This document shows positions 37,647 through 45,655 of a stretch of 64,000 nucleotides of DNA, one piece after another (position 1 is the first letter of the stretch; each line of letters starts with the position of its first letter). The DNA lies in contig NZ_PJRS01000015.1 in NCBI RefSeq assembly GCF_002858925.1, forward strand, positions 1 through 64,000, given 5' to 3'. Source of the DNA: Caulobacter zeae (GTDB lineage: Bacteria; Pseudomonadota; Alphaproteobacteria; Caulobacterales; Caulobacteraceae). The position numbers and the translations under genes are program-made. A model generated the notes under the pieces. The model had not been told where the DNA came from, did no database searches, and was given only the letters and a program-made list of their open reading frames with translations.

Positions 37647-38774
37647 ATGGGCCAGGGACCGCTGTCGGGGCTGAAGGTGCTGGAGTTCGCCGGGATCGGC
37701 CCCGGGCCGTTCTGCGGCATGCTGCTGTCGGACCTCGGCGCCGACGTGGTGCGCATCGACCGCAAGGGCTCGGGCCGCTCCTCGCCGGCCGACGTCACCG
37801 CACGCGGGCGCCGCTCGGTGGCGTTGGACCTCAAGCAGCCCGCCGCCGTCGAGACCTGCCTTAAGCTGATGGAAACCGCTGACGCGGTGTTCGAGGGCTT
37901 CCGTCCCGGCGTCATGGAGCGCCTCGGCCTCGGGCCCGACGCCGCCCTGGCCCGCAATCCCAGGCTCGTCTATGGCCGCATGACCGGCTGGGGGCAGACC
38001 GGCCCCTACGCCAAGGCCGCTGGCCACGACATGAACTACATCGCCATCACCGGCGCGCTCGACGCCATAGGCACGGAAGACAAGCCGATCCCGCCGCTGA
38101 ACTTGGTCGGCGACTTCGGCGGCGGGGCGCTCTATCTGGCCTTCGGCCTGCTGGCGGGTGTCATCCATGCGCGCGAGACCGGGCAGGGCCAGGTCATCGA
38201 CTGCGCCATGAGCGACGGCGCGGCCTCGCTGATGGCCATGTTCTACGGCTTCAAGGCCATGGGCATGTGGCGCGAGGGCCGGCGCGGCAACCTGCTCGAC
38301 GGCGGGGCCCATTTCTACGACACCTACCAGTGCGCCGACGGCAAGTGGGTGTCGATCGGCTCGATCGAGCCGCAGTTCTATCTGCTGCTGCTGGAGAAGA
38401 CTGGCATCACCGATCTGCACTTCCAGGCCCAGATGAGCCGCGACGACTGGCCGGCCCTGCGCGAGAAGCTGGCCGCCGTCATCGCCACCAAGACACGCGA
38501 CGAGTGGTGCCAGATCATGGACGCCACCGACGTCTGCTTTGCGCCGGTGCTGTCGATGGACGAGGCGCCGGGCCACGCTCACAACAAGGCGCGCGAGACC
38601 TTCGTGGAGGTCGCCGGCGTCATCCAGCCCGCGCCTGCGCCGCGTTTCTCGGCCACGCCTGGGGTCATTCAGGGCCCGCCGCCCAAAATTGGAGCCGACA
38701 ACGCCGCCGCGCTCGGCGATTGGGGCTTCGATCCCGAAGCCATCGCGGCGTTGGAGGCCGTGGGGGCGCTGTAG
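37647..38774 (+). CDS. CaiB/BaiF family CoA-transferase or alpha-methylacyl-CoA racemase
   Basis: A 375-residue class III CoA-transferase-fold protein. It starts [38 protein letters not shown], the family hallmark, and has [40 protein letters not shown] and [16 protein letters not shown]. The His in AGHD and Asp in GDFGG match the catalytic pair of alpha-methylacyl-CoA racemase, which I favour over a transferase. Alone on the + strand, divergent from popA, with a family A repeat after it. The physiological substrate is not shown. Confidence 0.88.
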   Translation: MGQGPLSGLKVLEFAGIGPGPFCGMLLSDLGADVVRIDRKGSGRSSPADVTARGRRSVALDLKQPAAVETCLKLMETADAVFEGFRPGVMERLGLGPDAALARNPRLVYGRMTGWGQTGPYAKAAGHDMNYIAITGALDAIGTEDKPIPPLNLVGDFGGGALYLAFGLLAGVIHARETGQGQVIDCAMSDGAASLMAMFYGFKAMGMWREGRRGNLLDGGAHFYDTYQCADGKWVSIGSIEPQFYLLLLEKTGITDLHFQAQMSRDDWPALREKLAAVIATKTRDEWCQIMDATDVCFAPVLSMDEAPGHAHNKARETFVEVAGVIQPAPAPRFSATPGVIQGPPPKIGADNAAALGDWGFDPEAIAALEAVGAL

Positions 38775-38787
38775 TCGTCCTGCGCGA

Positions 38788-38880
38788 TTCCCGTCCTTCG
38801 ACGAGCTCAGGATGAGGATCAAGGCGCAGGCGGCGCAGTAGAAACCCTCACCCTGAGCCTGTCGAAGGGCGAGGGTTTCG
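38788..38880. repeat. Paired inverted palindromic repeat (family A copy 4)
   Basis: Left unit CCGTCCTTCGACGAGCTCAGG with arm GATGAGGAT, right unit CCCTCACCCTGAGCCTGTCG with arm GGGCGAGGG. Same layout as the copies at 1946, 7314 and 25116. Confidence 0.85.
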
Positions 38881-38949
38881 CTATCCATGCGCAAGCTGAC
38901 AACCGCGTTCAGATGCGGTTCAGGCGGCGAATCCTACCTTCGAATTGTG

Positions 38950-39040
38950 ACCGGCCGCTGCGCCAACCCGTCCCTCGATGTGGCGGCCGGTTCAGGCAAG
39001 ACCTGCGGAGACGCGTCGCTTTCCCTGAGGCGGCGCGTCT
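38950..39040 (+). promoter_or_regulatory. Two hairpins in the leader of the YihY/BrkB gene
   Basis: In the 352-base gap after the CaiB/BaiF gene, ACCGGCCGC (38950-38958) pairs with GCGGCCGGT (38983-38991), and AGACGCG (39009-39015) pairs with CGCGTCT (39034-39040). The second hairpin ends 86 bases before ATG 39127 and is followed by TTGA. They could be a structured leader or a terminator for the upstream gene. An in-frame extension of the downstream ORF covers them but shows no protein-family sequence. Confidence 0.35.
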
Positions 39041-39126
39041 TTGACTATCCAGGCAAGCGCGACTTTCTGGAGAGCGGCGCCGTCCAAGGGTTGCTTCACC
39101 GGGCCGCCGGGGGCAGTTTCCGCCGA

Positions 39127-40077
39127 ATGCAGCCCCCCAAGGCCCCCATTCGCTGGCGAGACCTCGATCTCGACCCGATCCACTGGGTTCAGGAAATCCT
39201 TCGCGTTCTCGGCCTGGCCTTGTCCAGGCTGTGGGGGCGTGACGTCATGCTCTATGTGGGCGGCGTCTCGTTCTTCGCCCTGCTGGCGGTGTTTCCCGGC
39301 CTGGCCATCCTGATCGGGCTCTACAGCCTGCTGCTCGACCCCAACACCGCCGCCCGCCAGGCCGACGCCCTGGCCTTCATGATGCCCACCGGCGCGCGGC
39401 CGATCTTCCAGAGCGAGATGCAGCGACTGGCCCACGCGCCGGTCTACACCGTCTCTCTGCAGAGCCTCGTCATCCTGGTCATCGGCGTCTATGCCGCCCA
39501 TCGCGGCTTCAAGGCCCTGCTGGCCGGCCTGTCGTTCATCCACGACGAAGAGGACCAGCGCGGCTTCTTCGGCTTCAACCTGATGGCCCTGTTCGTGCTG
39601 ATCGCCGCCTTCGGCCTGCTGTTCCTGATGTCGGGCGTGTTCCTGACCTTCCGGCTGCTCTCAAGCACTCTGAACCTGCGGCCCCTGGAAGGGGTGTCAT
39701 GGATCCAGAGCGAGTGGACCTGGGCGACCATGGGCCTGATCGTGGGCATGACCCTGATCTATCGCTACGCCATGTCCCGCCAGCCGGTGGGCTGGCGCGC
39801 CTCGCTGACCGGCGGCTTCGCGGCGGGCCTGTTCTGCGTCTTCATGTCGTGGGCCAGCGCCTTCTACGTCGAGAAGGTGGCGCACCTGGGCGCGACCTAC
39901 GGCTCGATCTCGGCCGTGATCATCTTTCTGATCTGGCTGTCGTGGAGCGTGAACGCGGTGTTCTTCGGCGGCGCCCTGGCCACCGAGGTCGAGATCGCGC
40001 TGGACGAGCGGCCCCAGGCCCTTGTCGACGGCCCCAAGGCCATCGCCCTCAAGGCGCCTTCGTCACCCGAAAGCTGA
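39127..40077 (+). CDS. YihY/virulence factor BrkB family membrane protein
   Basis: A 316-residue inner-membrane protein with six predicted helices. Family signatures: GGVSFFALLAVFPGLAILIGLYSLL (helix 1), the helix around VSLQSLVILVIGVYAAHRGFKALLAGLSFIHDEE, and GATYGSISAVIIFLIWLSWSVNAVFFGGALATEVE near the end. The family is sometimes annotated as RNase BN in error; its function is uncertain. Start taken at ATG 39127; the ORF is open 80 codons further up through structured leader DNA. Its end overlaps convergent tusA by 29 bases. Confidence 0.88.
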   Translation: MQPPKAPIRWRDLDLDPIHWVQEILRVLGLALSRLWGRDVMLYVGGVSFFALLAVFPGLAILIGLYSLLLDPNTAARQADALAFMMPTGARPIFQSEMQRLAHAPVYTVSLQSLVILVIGVYAAHRGFKALLAGLSFIHDEEDQRGFFGFNLMALFVLIAAFGLLFLMSGVFLTFRLLSSTLNLRPLEGVSWIQSEWTWATMGLIVGMTLIYRYAMSRQPVGWRASLTGGFAAGLFCVFMSWASAFYVEKVAHLGATYGSISAVIIFLIWLSWSVNAVFFGGALATEVEIALDERPQALVDGPKAIALKAPSSPES

Positions 40078-40279
40078 TCACGCCGCCAGGCTGGTCCTCG
40101 ACGCTTTCCAGCGTCGCGCCCAGTTGGCGGGCGAAATGCGGCACGTCGATGCGCGCCAGCGGGTCGTCGGCCAGGAGGCGCACCGTCGCCCCCGCCGGCG
40201 CGTGCTCCAGCGCCCGGCGCAGCCGAAGCGTCGGCACGGGGCAGCGATGGCCGCGCGCGTCGACCTCGATGTCGCTCAC
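40049..40279 (-). CDS. tusA: TusA-family sulfurtransferase
   Basis: A 76-residue protein of the TusA/SirA fold. The catalytic Cys lies in the CPVP motif of ARGHRCPVPTLRLRRALEHAP (near residue 13), which in TusA relays persulfide sulfur to tRNA thiolation or molybdenum-cofactor assembly. GTG 40279 overlaps the rsuA stop as GTGA, indicating translational coupling. The name is used for the family; which sulfur acceptor it serves is not visible. The stop lies inside the convergent YihY/BrkB gene. Confidence 0.85.
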   Translation of the reverse strand: MSDIEVDARGHRCPVPTLRLRRALEHAPAGATVRLLADDPLARIDVPHFARQLGATLESVEDQPGGVISFRVTKAP

Positions 40280-41010
40280 GAAAACACCTGCTCGGCTTCC
40301 TCGGCGCTGAGGATGCGGTGCTTGCCGGGCTCCAGGTCGTCCGGCAGCGTGATGCCGCCGATCCGCTCGCGGTGCAGCGCCACGACGTGGTTGCCCATGG
40401 CCGCGAACATCCGGCGCACCTGGTGATAGCGACCCTCGGTGATGGTCAGGCGGGCGGTCTTGTCGTCCACCACGTCCAGCTGCGCCGGCAGCAGCGGCTT
40501 TTCCTCGCCTTCCAGTATCAGCGTTCCGCTGGCGAAGGCCTCGGCCTCCTTGCCCGACAAGGGCCGATCGAGGCTGGCCAGATAGGTCTTGGCCACATGG
40601 CGCTTGGGCGAGATCACCCGGTGCAGGAAGTCGCCGTCGTCGGTGATCAGCAAGAGGCCCGAGGTGTCCTTGTCCAGCCGGCCGACGCTCGACAGGGCCG
40701 GATCGCGGATCTGCCAGCGGCGCGGCAGGAGATCGTAGATCTTGGCGCCGTCCTCCCGGTGCGAGCACACCACGCCCAGGGGCTTGTTCATCAACAGCAC
40801 CAGCGGCGCGGGCGGATCGATCGGTACGCCGCGAACGAACAGGTGCTGGGGCAGGTCGGCGGTCACGGCGATGCGCTTGCCGGCGTCCTTCAGCGGCGCG
40901 CCGTCGAAGGTCACCTTGCCGGCCGCGACCAGGGCCTGGACCTCGCGCCGCGCGCCATAGCCCAGATTGGCCAGCAGACGGTCCAGCCGCGCCATCAGCG
41001 CCTTGGTCAT
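40276..41010 (-). CDS. rsuA: 16S rRNA pseudouridine synthase, RsuA-like
   Basis: A 244-residue pseudouridine synthase with an N-terminal S4 RNA-binding domain (MARLDRLLANLGYGARREVQALVAAGKVTFDG) and the catalytic Asp in SVGRLDKDTSGLLLITDDG near residue 113. Later motifs AKTYLASL and TITEGRYHQVRRMFAAMGNHV agree with the RsuA/RluB/RluE group. RsuA (16S U516) is the best match, but RluB-type specificity cannot be excluded. It overlaps rsmC by 4 bases upstream and tusA downstream. Confidence 0.88.
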   Translation of the reverse strand: MTKALMARLDRLLANLGYGARREVQALVAAGKVTFDGAPLKDAGKRIAVTADLPQHLFVRGVPIDPPAPLVLLMNKPLGVVCSHREDGAKIYDLLPRRWQIRDPALSSVGRLDKDTSGLLLITDDGDFLHRVISPKRHVAKTYLASLDRPLSGKEAEAFASGTLILEGEEKPLLPAQLDVVDDKTARLTITEGRYHQVRRMFAAMGNHVVALHRERIGGITLPDDLEPGKHRILSAEEAEQVFS

Positions 41011-41924
41011 TTCACGGCCTCAAGCACCTTGAAGCCTTCCTGGTCGACCACCGGCTTCACGCGGGCGAAATGATCGGCCAGCACCGCCTCGTAGGGCAGG
41101 TGACGGTTGGCCACCAGCCACAGCACGCCGCCCTTCTTCAGCAGCGCGGCCGCGCCCCGGATGAAGGCCTGGCCCAGCGCCTTGTCCTCGCCGCCGCCCT
41201 CGTGGAACGGCGGGTTGGAGACCACGAAGTCGAGGTTCGACAGTTCCGGCAGGCCCAGGCGGATATCGGCGTGCGAGAAGCTGACCCGCGCGTCGTCGAC
41301 ATTGCGCTGCGCCGCGTCCAGCGCCCGGCGATCGATGTCGATCAAGGCAAGCTTGGTCACCTTGGGCGAAGCCAGCACCTGGTGGGCCAGCACGCCGATG
41401 CCGCAGCCCAGGTCCGCGCCGGCGCCGGAAAAGGCGGGCAGGGCCTGCATGAGGAGGGCGGTGCCGGTGTCGAGACGATCCCAGCTGAACACGCCCGGCT
41501 GGGTCCACAGGCCCTCGCCGTCGATGCGGCGCGGCGCGCCTTCGGCCAGGGCTTCGGAGAGGCCCGTCGGCGCTTCGGGGCGCAGGGTCACGCAGATGCG
41601 GTGGTGACGACGGGCGTCCTCGCCGATGGCGCAGCCGAAGGCCGACAGCTCCTTCTTCAGGCGCAGGCCGCCGCGATCCTTGGGCGCGGCGACGGTCAGG
41701 CGGCCACCGGGCCTAAGCGCGCGGAGGGCCTGGGCCAGCACATAGCGGCGCTCCACCGCGCCGGCCGGGGCCAGGACGACGAAAGCGTCGAGCGAGGCGT
41801 CGGCCAGGCCCTCCAGCGGCTGCGCGCCCGGCACGGTCGGCGCGGTCTGCACGGCGCCGCGCGGCGTCTCGATCACCTCGCGGGGAGGAAAGCCATAGAC
41901 GGCGGCGGAGGCAGTGTCGGTCAT
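41007..41924 (-). CDS. rsmC: 16S rRNA (guanine-N2)-methyltransferase, RsmC-like
   Basis: A 305-residue protein with two methyltransferase-like halves as in RsmC. The N-terminal half (about 1-130) lacks a SAM site; the C-terminal half has ADLGCGIGVLAHQVL (near 168), LIDIDRRALDAAQRNV and the catalytic NPPFHEGGGED (near 236). It would methylate a guanine of 16S rRNA. It leads the minus-strand trio rsmC-rsuA-tusA, all tied to RNA modification, with 4-base overlaps. Confidence 0.87.
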   Translation of the reverse strand: MTDTASAAVYGFPPREVIETPRGAVQTAPTVPGAQPLEGLADASLDAFVVLAPAGAVERRYVLAQALRALRPGGRLTVAAPKDRGGLRLKKELSAFGCAIGEDARRHHRICVTLRPEAPTGLSEALAEGAPRRIDGEGLWTQPGVFSWDRLDTGTALLMQALPAFSGAGADLGCGIGVLAHQVLASPKVTKLALIDIDRRALDAAQRNVDDARVSFSHADIRLGLPELSNLDFVVSNPPFHEGGGEDKALGQAFIRGAAALLKKGGVLWLVANRHLPYEAVLADHFARVKPVVDQEGFKVLEAVK

Positions 41925-42066
41925 GAGCTAAGGATCTTGGGCCGTGGAACGCAAAGGGCGGGAAAGGGGCGTTGGTTACCTTGGGCGGGCCTCCGACGCC
42001 AGACTTTCACGCTTTGACCGCTCGCGCGCCATTGCCTGGCGTAGGGCGTCGAAGCAAGCTTTGGCC

Positions 42067-42618
42067 ATGAACGCCACGGCCCTCATCCTCATCGACCTGC
42101 AGCGCGGCATGCTTTCGGAGAACACCGGGCCGCGCAACAACCCGCAGGCCGAGGACAATGCCGCCCACCTGCTGCACGCCTGGCGGGTTCGCGGCCTGCC
42201 GCTGGTCCATGTGCGCCACATGAGCCGCTCGCCCGACGGCTCGTTCTGGCCGGGCTCGTCTAACTGCGAGTTCCAGCCGCGCTTCGAGCCCCTGCCGTCC
42301 GAGCACCGGATGGAGAAGAACGTCCCTGACGCCTTCGCCGGCAGCGGGCTGGAGCGCTGGTTGCGCCTGCGCGACGTGAATCACCTGGTCGTGGTCGGCG
42401 TGGCCACCAACAACTCGGTGGAAGCCACCGTGCGTTCAGCCGCCTGCCTGGGATTCGACGTCGCCGTGCCGGCCGACGCCTGCTTCACCTTCGACAAGGC
42501 CGATCTCGAAGGCGTCGTCCGCGGTGCGGAGGAGTGGCACCTGATGGGCCTCTCCAACCTCGACGGCGAATATGCGGTGGTGAGACGGACGGACGAGATC
42601 CTGGCGAGGCTGGGCTAG
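42067..42618 (+). CDS. Isochorismatase-fold hydrolase lacking the usual cysteine
   Basis: A 183-residue protein of the isochorismatase/cysteine hydrolase superfamily. The Asp of the triad is in LILIDLQRGM (residue 11), the Lys is in RMEKNVPDAF, but the loop that holds the nucleophile Cys (TNVCVE in nicotinamidases) reads VVVGVATNNSVEATVRSA, with Ser. A conserved subset of this family shows the same NNS sequence. Start ATG 42067 is favoured; the upstream extension has no family sequence. Function is unknown. Divergent from rsmC. Confidence 0.85.
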   Translation: MNATALILIDLQRGMLSENTGPRNNPQAEDNAAHLLHAWRVRGLPLVHVRHMSRSPDGSFWPGSSNCEFQPRFEPLPSEHRMEKNVPDAFAGSGLERWLRLRDVNHLVVVGVATNNSVEATVRSAACLGFDVAVPADACFTFDKADLEGVVRGAEEWHLMGLSNLDGEYAVVRRTDEILARLG

Positions 42619-42625
42619 AACGTAA

Positions 42626-42845
42626 AACCCTCTCTCATCGAGAGAGGGAGGGGCCCACGCCAAAGGCGTGGGAGGGTGAGAGGTTACACCCTCTCAGAAC
42701 TAGGCACGGTCGTTTGGCTGGTCAGTTTGAACATTCGAGCCGCCCGGGCAGGATAGCGCCAAGGGGATGTTCTCGGCTGGCGCTGAAACCTCTCAACCTC
42801 CCACCGCTTCGCGGCGGGCCCCTCCCTCTCTCCAAGAGAGAGGGT
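42626..42845. repeat. Family B paired inverted repeat, largest copy
   Basis: The gap between the hydrolase and the DUF4424-like gene has two 60-base units in inverted order: CCCTCTCTC..GAGAGAGGGAGGGGCCC...GGGAGGGTGAGAGGTT (42626-42685) and its inverse AACCTCTCAACCTCCC...GGGCCCCTCCCTCTCTC..GAGAGAGGG (42786-42845). The 100-base centre has no ORF. Related copies occur at 57814 and 59826, and half units at 20887 and 35468. Confidence 0.8.
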
Positions 42846-42859
42846 CTATATGCGGCTCT

Positions 42860-43816
42860 CTACGGCTCCCGCCGCTCCAACAGCAGGATCTGAAGGTCCT
42901 TCTCCGGCCGCCAGTTCTTGCGGCGCACCTCGAATTGGGTCGGGCCGATCTTCTTCACGCCATCGGCGCAGAAGCTGACGAGGTTCCTCGGCGCGCCCTT
43001 GTCGACCACCAGCCGGAAGTCGCCGATCGGCTCGCTCCAGTTGCCGCCGGTGACCAGCACGTAGTCGATCCACTTCTCGATGAAGGCGCCGTCCTCGCCG
43101 CCGGCGCGCTTGACCGCGGCGACCATGCCGGGATCCACGCAGTACTTGGCCTCCGTCTCCGCGCCATAGGCGCTGCCCACCGAGGTCGCCACCGTCGCGC
43201 CGACCGAAGGCGTGTAGGCGTGCTCCACCACGATCGGCTTGCCGGCCGGGAAGGTCTGGCTCCAGTGATAGGTGGTCTTCAACACCCAGATCGGCCCCTG
43301 GTCCTCGTCGTAGAGGCCCAGCGCCTGAGCCTCCTTCAGCTTGGCGGGCGGCAGGGCCTCCATGGCCTTGGTCGCCGCGTCCTGGTGCACGGCCAGCGGG
43401 ATCCTGTTGGCGACCAGCCAGCCGGTGCGGTCGACGCCGCCGGCGAACGCCTTCTGCTCGACCTGGGCCTTCACAGGCTTGCCGTCGACCTTGGTCGAGA
43501 AGCCCAGGATGTTGGCCGGGTCGTCCACCGGGATCGACACATCGCCCATGAAAAAGCCGTCGCCGCCGATGTCGGGCATCGGGAAGGCCACGCGCAGGGT
43601 CACGTCCTTGCCGCTGGTGTTTTCGAACACGTAGCGAACCCGCACGGCCGTCGGCGAGATGTAGAGGTCCTCCGATCGCATGGCGACGGCGGCGGTCCTG
43701 GTCAGCACCAGCCCGCCGGCGGCCAGTTCGGCCGAGCTGTCGTTGGCCATGGCCGGAGCCGCGCAGGCGAGCGCGCCGGCAAGAAGGGCTGAGCGGAGGA
43801 GGGGGCGAAAGGTCAT
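42860..43816 (-). CDS. Exported DUF4424-like protein
   Basis: A 318-residue secreted or periplasmic protein. Signal peptide at 1-24 (MTFRPLLRSALLAGALACAAPAMA). The mature part begins NDSSAELAAGGLVLTRTAAVAMRSEDLYISPTAVRVRYVFEN, the pattern of DUF4424 proteins, and is beta-rich (FPMPDIGG, TTYHWSQTFPAGKPIVVEHAYTPSVG). Function unknown. I start it at ATG 43816, because an upstream in-frame start at 43879 would be read out of the tRNA-Ser gene. Confidence 0.82.
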   Translation of the reverse strand: MTFRPLLRSALLAGALACAAPAMANDSSAELAAGGLVLTRTAAVAMRSEDLYISPTAVRVRYVFENTSGKDVTLRVAFPMPDIGGDGFFMGDVSIPVDDPANILGFSTKVDGKPVKAQVEQKAFAGGVDRTGWLVANRIPLAVHQDAATKAMEALPPAKLKEAQALGLYDEDQGPIWVLKTTYHWSQTFPAGKPIVVEHAYTPSVGATVATSVGSAYGAETEAKYCVDPGMVAAVKRAGGEDGAFIEKWIDYVLVTGGNWSEPIGDFRLVVDKGAPRNLVSFCADGVKKIGPTQFEVRRKNWRPEKDLQILLLERREP

Positions 43817-43851
43817 GTCGTCGGGATAGCACGGCGACGACGACGAAGGAG

Positions 43852-43941
43852 TGGCGGACAGGGTGGGATTCGAACCCACGGTAGGCTTTCACCTACGGCG
43901 GTTTTCAAGACCGCTGCCTTAAACCACTCGGCCACCTGTCC
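43852..43941 (-). tRNA. tRNA-Ser (anticodon TGA)
   Basis: The 90-base gene folds as a type II tRNA: acceptor GGACAGG/CCTGTCC with discriminator G and an encoded CCA, anticodon stem-loop GCGGT-CTTGAAA-ACCGC (anticodon TGA), a long variable arm GTAGGTGAAAGCCTAC, and T arm GTGGGTTCGAATCCCAC. It reads UCA and related serine codons. Confidence 0.97.
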
Positions 43942-44077
43942 GGAGCGGGCGGCTATATCAGCGCTTGTGCTTCGGCTCCAGAACGATCTGTCGCAGGCAT
44001 CCTTAACCAAGCCTAAAAACATCTGAACGAAGCTGAAACCATGATGGGGGACGAACCATCCGGAGTTTTGGCGACGT

Positions 44078-44983
44078 ATGCGGCGCGAGCACAGATCTGA
44101 AATCCGGGCGCTGAAGGTCCTGGGCCTTGTGGCGTTGGGCGCCGCGGGCCTGGCCGCCTGCGCCACGCCGACCCCGCGCCTGCCGATCGCCAAGGGCGTT
44201 CCTAAATCCACGCCCGACCGCGAGTATCACGGTCCGCCGCCGCCCGGTTACGGCCAGGGCCTGCGCGGCACCGAAAAGCCCTATCAGATCAAGGGTATCT
44301 GGTACTATCCGAAGGCTGATCCGAACTACGACGTGGTCGGGACCGGCTCGTGGTACGGCGAGCAGTTCCACAACCGCCGCACCGCCAACGGCGAGGTCTT
44401 CGACATGGACCTGCCGTCTGCGGCTCACAAGACGCTGCCGCTGCCGTCGATCGTCGAGGTCACCAATCTGGAGAACGGCCGCAAGATGCGCCTGCGGGTC
44501 AACGACCGCGGGCCGTTTGTCGGCGATCGCCTGATCGATCTGTCCAAGGCCGCCGCCGACGAACTGGGCTATCGCGGCAAGGGCCTGGCCAAGGTGCGCG
44601 TGCGCTATATCGGCCCCGCGCCCAAGAACGCCGCCGACCAGCCCCGTCGCTATGCCTCGGCGCCCGCCACGCCTCCGCCAGCCGCGCCCTATCGTCCGCC
44701 CGTGGCCCCGCCGCCGCGCGAGTCAGAGATCTTCACCGTCGCCGCCCCGCCGTCGGGCGCCTACCGCGTCCAGGCCGGCAGCTTCGCCAATCGCGACAAC
44801 GCCGAGCGCGCCGCCGAACGCCTGTCGGGCGCCGGCCGCGTGACGGTCGAGCCCATGGAGCGCGCCGGCGGCACGCTCTATCGCGTGCTGGTCAGCGCCG
44901 GCGACGACGAGGGCCTGGCCTGGGGCGTTCGCGACCGCGTCGCTTCGCTGGGCTTCGGCGACGCCACGGTGCTGCGGCCCTAA
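44078..44983 (+). CDS. rlpA: Septal-ring lytic transglycosylase RlpA (lipoprotein)
   Basis: A 301-residue outer-membrane lipoprotein. Signal with lipobox LAAC (Cys near residue 28). The double-psi beta-barrel domain (about 85-180) has GTGSWYGEQFHNRRTANGEVFD and the catalytic Asp region RVNDRGPFVGDRLIDLS; then a Pro/Ala linker and a SPOR domain (about 225-300, YRVQAGSFANRDNAERAAERL) which binds denuded septal glycan. RlpA cuts naked glycan strands during daughter separation. Gene follows tRNA-Ser and precedes tmk. Confidence 0.95.
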   Translation: MRREHRSEIRALKVLGLVALGAAGLAACATPTPRLPIAKGVPKSTPDREYHGPPPPGYGQGLRGTEKPYQIKGIWYYPKADPNYDVVGTGSWYGEQFHNRRTANGEVFDMDLPSAAHKTLPLPSIVEVTNLENGRKMRLRVNDRGPFVGDRLIDLSKAAADELGYRGKGLAKVRVRYIGPAPKNAADQPRRYASAPATPPPAAPYRPPVAPPPRESEIFTVAAPPSGAYRVQAGSFANRDNAERAAERLSGAGRVTVEPMERAGGTLYRVLVSAGDDEGLAWGVRDRVASLGFGDATVLRP

Positions 44984-45025
44984 CCGGGTCTGGACAAGCC
45001 TCGCGTTCCGGCCGATTTGAGGCCG

Positions 45026-45655
45026 ATGGCCAGCGGAACGTTCATCAGCTTCGAAGGCGGCGAGGGCGCCGGCAAATCCACCCAGGTGCGCCTCCTGGCG
45101 CAGCGCCTGGAAGCGCTTGGCCGCGAGGTGGTCGTCACCCGCGAGCCGGGCGGCAGCCCTGGCGGCGAGGCGATCCGCGAGCTGCTGGTGCATGGCGCGG
45201 CCGACCGCTGGTCGCCGGTCACCGAGACCCTCCTGATGTACGCCGCCCGCCGCGACCACGTGGAGCGGGTGATCCGTCCGGCCCTGGCGCGCGGGGCGGT
45301 GGTCGTCTGCGACCGCTTCGCCGATTCGACCCGGGCCTATCAGGGCGCCGGCGGCGACGCGCCCGCCTCGCTGATCGCCAGCCTGGAAGAGCACGTGCTG
45401 GGCGCCACGATCCCGGCCCTGACCCTGGTCTTCGACCTGCCCGCTACGGTGGGTCTTGAGCGCGCCAACGCCCGGGGCGGCGCCGCACGCTTCGAATCCA
45501 AGGGGCTGGATTTCCACGAGCGCCTGCGCGCCGGCTTCCTCGAGATCGCCCGCCGCGAGCCCGAGCGCTGCGCGGTCATTGACGCCACCGCCTCGATCGA
45601 AGAGGTCTCGCGCGCCGTCTGGGGCGCCGTCAGCGAACGGCTGGACCTGGCATGA
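45026..45655 (+). CDS. tmk: Thymidylate kinase
   Basis: A 209-residue kinase that phosphorylates dTMP. It shows the P-loop FEGGEGAGKSTQVRLL, the DR(Y/F) motif CDRFADSTRAYQGAGG, and TREPGG near residue 38. I use ATG 45026; a TTG nine bases upstream is the only other start. It overlaps holB by 4 bases (ATGA), so the two are translationally coupled. tmk-holB-tatD is a classic operon order. Confidence 0.97.
   Translation: MASGTFISFEGGEGAGKSTQVRLLAQRLEALGREVVVTREPGGSPGGEAIRELLVHGAADRWSPVTETLLMYAARRDHVERVIRPALARGAVVVCDRFADSTRAYQGAGGDAPASLIASLEEHVLGATIPALTLVFDLPATVGLERANARGGAARFESKGLDFHERLRAGFLEIARREPERCAVIDATASIEEVSRAVWGAVSERLDLA

Noticed and set aside
38887..39126. An 80-residue N-terminal extension of the YihY/BrkB protein
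   Set aside because: It is low-complexity and covers hairpins; the family begins near ATG 39127.
43817..43879. An upstream start for the DUF4424-like protein
   Set aside because: The extra 21 codons are read from the tRNA-Ser gene, and the signal peptide begins at ATG 43816.
43995..44011. TTAA-N7-TAAA as a CtrA site near rlpA
   Set aside because: Only one half-site is exact, and it lacks the TTAAC end of the consensus.
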